From assembly GCA_964385195.1 (NCBI GenBank), contig CAYLOC010000057.1, positions 1 through 15,803 on the forward strand: a stretch of 15,803 nt of DNA, in the 5' to 3' direction. The stretch comes from CAYLOC01 sp964385195 (GTDB lineage Bacteria; Actinomycetota; Actinomycetes; Propionibacteriales; Nocardioidaceae). This document shows positions 13,120-15,803 of the stretch, piece by piece. The translations under genes were made by a program, and so were the position numbers. Positions within the stretch are counted from its first letter, which is position 1; every line of letters starts with the position of its first letter. The notes under the pieces were generated by a model. The model worked only from the letters and a program-made list of their open reading frames with translations, had not been told where the DNA came from and made no database searches.

Positions 13120-15078
13120 ATGCCCGCCGTGTCGACGAGCATCCTGGAATCCCTGGCCCATCTCCCACCTGCCGGCTACCTCGCATTGGTTGTTGCCGTC
13201 AGCGTGCTGTGTCAATGGGTCGCCTGGCGTCTCGGCGTACCCTCCATCCTGCTTCTGCTGCTGGTCGGCTTCGGGCTCGGGCAGGTGATCGACGCGGAGG
13301 CGGTCTTCGGGCACGACGTCTTGTTCGACGGGGTCCGGCTGACCGTCGGCATCATCTTGTTCGAAAGCAGCCTCTCCCTGCGGATCAAGCATCTGCATGA
13401 CCTTGGTAGGCCGGTCTGGCGTCTGTGCTCGGTCACCGTCCTGCTGGCGTGGTCGATGATCACCGTGACCGCCTGGCTCCTCGGGTACGACGTGCGGGTG
13501 GCGCTGCTGATCGGCGCCATCCTCGTGGTCACCGGCCCGACCGTCATCAACCCCATCCTTCGCCAGCTCCGCCCCACCAAGCGGGTGTCCTCGCTCCTGC
13601 GGTGGGAAGGCATTGTCGTCGACCCCATCGGCACCGTCCTGGCACTCCTGGTCTTCCAGGCAATCCTCGCCGGGGATGCCGAGAGCGCGCTTCCGACGGT
13701 GCTAGTGGCGCTCGGCAGGACGCTACTGGTCGGTTTCGGGGTAGCGCTGCTCTCCGGCATCGTGCTGGAGATCCTGATGCGGCGTCGGGCGATTCCGGAC
13801 TTCCTGCATGGTGTGGTGTTTCTCGCTGCCGCTGTCAGTGCCTTCGTGATCTCCGACGCGCTCCAACCGCAGAGTGGCCTGCTGACCGTGACGGTCATGG
13901 GCATCTACCTTGGCAACCGTCGTGGCCTCCACCTCGAGCACGTGGCGGAGTTCAAGGAGCACCTGCAGATCCTTTTCGTCGGTGCGTTGTTCATCGTGCT
14001 CGGCGGCCGGGTCACGCCCGCCCAGATCGCCGAGGTAGCGCCCACCGCGGCGGTCTTCCTGGCCGTCCTGGTGCTGCTGGTGCGACCGTTCAGCGTGCTG
14101 GTGGGTCTGCTCGGCACCAAGGTCAACCGGCGGGAACGCACCCTGCTGGCCTGCATGGCCCCACGGGGTGTGGTGGCGGCCGCTGTCACCAGCATCTTCG
14201 CGTTGGGCCTGACCCGGGCCGCCGACCGGATGGCTGCACGCGCAGCTGCCGCCGGGCCGGCCACCCAGCCTGCGCTGCAGGCCCGGGCCGGGGAACTGCA
14301 CCAACTGGCTGATCAGGCCGGGCACATGGTGCCGCTGGTCTTCTTCGTGATCGTGTGCACGGTCGCGTTGTACGGCATCGGCATCAACCTCTTGGGGGAA
14401 CGTCTCGGGCTGGCCTCCGCTCATCCGCGGGGCGTGCTGTTCGTCGGTGTCAACCGATGGGTTGTCGATACCGCGCTGCTGCTTCGCGATGCTGGTATCC
14501 GGGTGCTGATCGTGGCCCGGAACGACGCGACCCTCGCGAGAGCCCGACAGGAGGGGCTGGACACGCTGACCGCGAATATCCTCTCCGAGTACGCCGTGAA
14601 GGACATGGATCTTGCCGGCCTCGGCTACTTCATCGCCTGCACCCCCGAAGACGAGGTGAACGCGACGGCGGCGCGAGAGTTTACCCGCATCTTCGGCGGC
14701 GCTCACACGTTCCAGCTACGACGGGACAGCCGCACGGCCGGGACGGGCCGCGACCACCTCGACACGGCCGGGCACCTCAGCGCCCGTTCGGCCTTCGTCC
14801 CGGCGCTGTCCCGGGCCGAGCTGGACGAGCGGATGCGTTCCGGGATGAGCGTACGGCGGATCTCGCTGGCGAAAGACTTCACCTTCGAGGACTTCCGGAG
14901 CCGCTACGGGGACGACAGCGTGGTGCTGTTCGTGCAACGCTCACCGGGAACGATCGACGTCGCCGGTCGGCGTACCAGGATTCCGCACGACAACGGCGCG
15001 CTCATCGCGATCGTCCGGGAGCCTGCAGCACCCTGGTTGAGCAGCAGCAACGGACGCGTGCAGCAAACCACCGAGTAG
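13120..15078 (+). CDS. CPA1-type cation:proton antiporter with C-terminal TrkA-N-like domain
   Basis: This 652-residue protein has about a dozen hydrophobic segments in residues 15-425 and a soluble C-terminal half. The membrane part matches NhaP/CPA1 sodium(or potassium)/proton antiporters: VVTGPTVINPILRQ around 136-149 and RWEGIVVDPIG at 161-171, with conserved Glu163 and Asp168. A hydrophilic Ala/Gln-rich insert sits at about 367-400. Residues about 436-525 resemble a TrkA-N (RCK) Rossmann domain (RGVLFVGVNRWVVDTALLLRDAG...), although the usual GxGxxG is replaced by GVNRWV, as in a recognised subgroup of these antiporters. The role is likely ion and pH homeostasis at the cytoplasmic membrane, gated by a nucleotide or similar ligand. 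There is no strong Shine-Dalgarno sequence before the ATG at 13120; GTG 13129 is an alternative. It is separated from the operon by the hairpin and has no evident pathway link to it. Confidence 0.88.
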   Translation: MPAVSTSILESLAHLPPAGYLALVVAVSVLCQWVAWRLGVPSILLLLLVGFGLGQVIDAEAVFGHDVLFDGVRLTVGIILFESSLSLRIKHLHDLGRPVWRLCSVTVLLAWSMITVTAWLLGYDVRVALLIGAILVVTGPTVINPILRQLRPTKRVSSLLRWEGIVVDPIGTVLALLVFQAILAGDAESALPTVLVALGRTLLVGFGVALLSGIVLEILMRRRAIPDFLHGVVFLAAAVSAFVISDALQPQSGLLTVTVMGIYLGNRRGLHLEHVAEFKEHLQILFVGALFIVLGGRVTPAQIAEVAPTAAVFLAVLVLLVRPFSVLVGLLGTKVNRRERTLLACMAPRGVVAAAVTSIFALGLTRAADRMAARAAAAGPATQPALQARAGELHQLADQAGHMVPLVFFVIVCTVALYGIGINLLGERLGLASAHPRGVLFVGVNRWVVDTALLLRDAGIRVLIVARNDATLARARQEGLDTLTANILSEYAVKDMDLAGLGYFIACTPEDEVNATAAREFTRIFGGAHTFQLRRDSRTAGTGRDHLDTAGHLSARSAFVPALSRAELDERMRSGMSVRRISLAKDFTFEDFRSRYGDDSVVLFVQRSPGTIDVAGRRTRIPHDNGALIAIVREPAAPWLSSSNGRVQQTTE

Positions 15079-15084
15079 GGCGGT

Positions 15085-15783
15085 CTACAACGCGCAGCCG
15101 TCGGGGCCGCATGCCGGTGCGTCCTGACCGCTGACGAGCGTCACCGGACGGCTCTCCTGCCAGGCGCGGTCCAATGCCTGCGCGAACACCGTCGGCGGCT
15201 GGGCGCCGGAGACGGCGTACCGGCCGTCGAACACGAAGAACGGCACCCCCTGGACCCCGAGGCGTCGCGCCTCGTCGATGTCGGACTCTACGTCGGCAGC
15301 AAACTTCCCCGTCCGCAGTGCCTCGTGGATCTCCCCGGCATCCAGGCCCGCATGCTCGCCGATCTCCGCGAGCACCGCGGAATCCCCGATGTCACGCCCA
15401 TGCTCGAAGTGGGCAGACAGCAGACCTTCCTTGACCTCGTCAGCCACTCCATGCTGCTTGGCCAGGTGCAACAGCTCGTGTGCACGCTGGCTGTTGGCGA
15501 CGACGAGCGCGTCGAAGTCGTAGCGTAGCCCCTCGCCGGCGGCCTGCGCCGCGACGTGGTCGAACATCCGCCGCACCTGATCGGCCGGCATACCTTTCCG
15601 CTCGCTCAGATACTGGGTCTCGGTACCGTCGTAGTGCTTCGGCAACGACGGGTCCAACAAGAAGCTGTGCCAAGTGATCCGCACCTGGTCGCGGTGAGGG
15701 AAGTCAGCGAGTGCCCGCTCAAACCGCCGCTTGCCGATGAAGCACCACGGGCAGGCAATGTCAGACCAGATATCGATGTCCAT
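15085..15783 (-). CDS. frnE: FrnE-type DsbA-family thiol-disulfide oxidoreductase
   Basis: This 232-residue protein of the DsbA/FrnE branch has a thioredoxin fold with a helical insertion. The active site CPWC is at residues 11-14, right after the first strand (DIDIWSDIA), and the cis-proline loop GVQGVPFFVF places Pro181 opposite it. The C-terminus carries a second pair, Cys225 and Cys230 (CGPDGC), matching the CX4C motif described for Deinococcus radiodurans FrnE. No signal peptide is present, so it should act in the cytoplasm, probably in redox stress or disulfide exchange. Relatives include 2-hydroxychromene-2-carboxylate isomerase-like proteins, but the CxxC favours a redox role. The stop is only six bases from the convergent antiporter stop. 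The start leaves 20 bases to the window edge, with a weak AGCAGG-type site just upstream; the promoter lies outside. Confidence 0.92.
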   Translation of the reverse strand: MDIDIWSDIACPWCFIGKRRFERALADFPHRDQVRITWHSFLLDPSLPKHYDGTETQYLSERKGMPADQVRRMFDHVAAQAAGEGLRYDFDALVVANSQRAHELLHLAKQHGVADEVKEGLLSAHFEHGRDIGDSAVLAEIGEHAGLDAGEIHEALRTGKFAADVESDIDEARRLGVQGVPFFVFDGRYAVSGAQPPTVFAQALDRAWQESRPVTLVSGQDAPACGPDGCAL

Positions 15784-15803
15784 ACCTGCTCTAACGCTTG
15801 GTG

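Overview
The window is very GC-rich and densely coded, with GTG as well as ATG starts, strong G/C preference at third codon positions and many 4-nt stop/start overlaps. These traits point to a chromosomal segment of a high-GC actinomycete (Actinomycetota). A propionibacterial or nocardioid relative is only a guess. I see no transposase, phage gene, tRNA, rRNA or CRISPR array.

Layout: (1) bases 1-17 hold the last four codons and stop of an upstream gene, followed by an AllG/DUF1116 gene (31-1413), a subunit of the oxamate (oxalurate) carbamoyltransferase family. A long hairpin overlaps its stop codon. (2) A very compact eight-gene plus-strand operon runs from 1558 to 12923: an NCS2 nucleobase permease; the FAD, [2Fe-2S] and molybdopterin subunits of a xanthine-dehydrogenase/CO-dehydrogenase-family hydroxylase; a CoxG-like membrane-anchored SRPBCC protein; an amidase-signature hydrolase; and HyuA plus HyuB of the ATP-dependent hydantoinase/5-oxoprolinase family. 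Six of its seven junctions are 4-nt overlaps. (3) A 196-base intergenic region with a 16-bp-arm hairpin and smaller dyads. (4) A CPA1-type cation:proton antiporter fused to a TrkA-N-like domain (13120-15078). (5) A convergent FrnE-type DsbA-family oxidoreductase on the minus strand (15085-15783), only 6 bases from the antiporter.

Read together, the operon looks like a complete route for taking up and dismantling a small N-heterocycle. The permease imports a nucleobase-like ring, and its membrane motifs look more uracil-type than xanthine-type. The molybdenum hydroxylase converts a ring C-H to C=O and makes a lactam or cyclic imide, with electrons possibly passed to the membrane through the CoxG-like protein. 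HyuAB opens the ring at the cost of ATP. The amidase cleaves the linear ureido or amide product, and the AllG-containing carbamoyltransferase next door could recover carbamoyl phosphate from a ureido acid. Two concrete hypotheses fit: oxidative pyrimidine catabolism (uracil to barbiturate to ureidomalonate to malonate plus urea) with HyuAB replacing barbiturase, or a hydantoin/parabanate-to-oxalurate route feeding AllFGH. The substrate cannot be fixed from sequence alone. The antiporter and FrnE genes appear to be unrelated neighbours.
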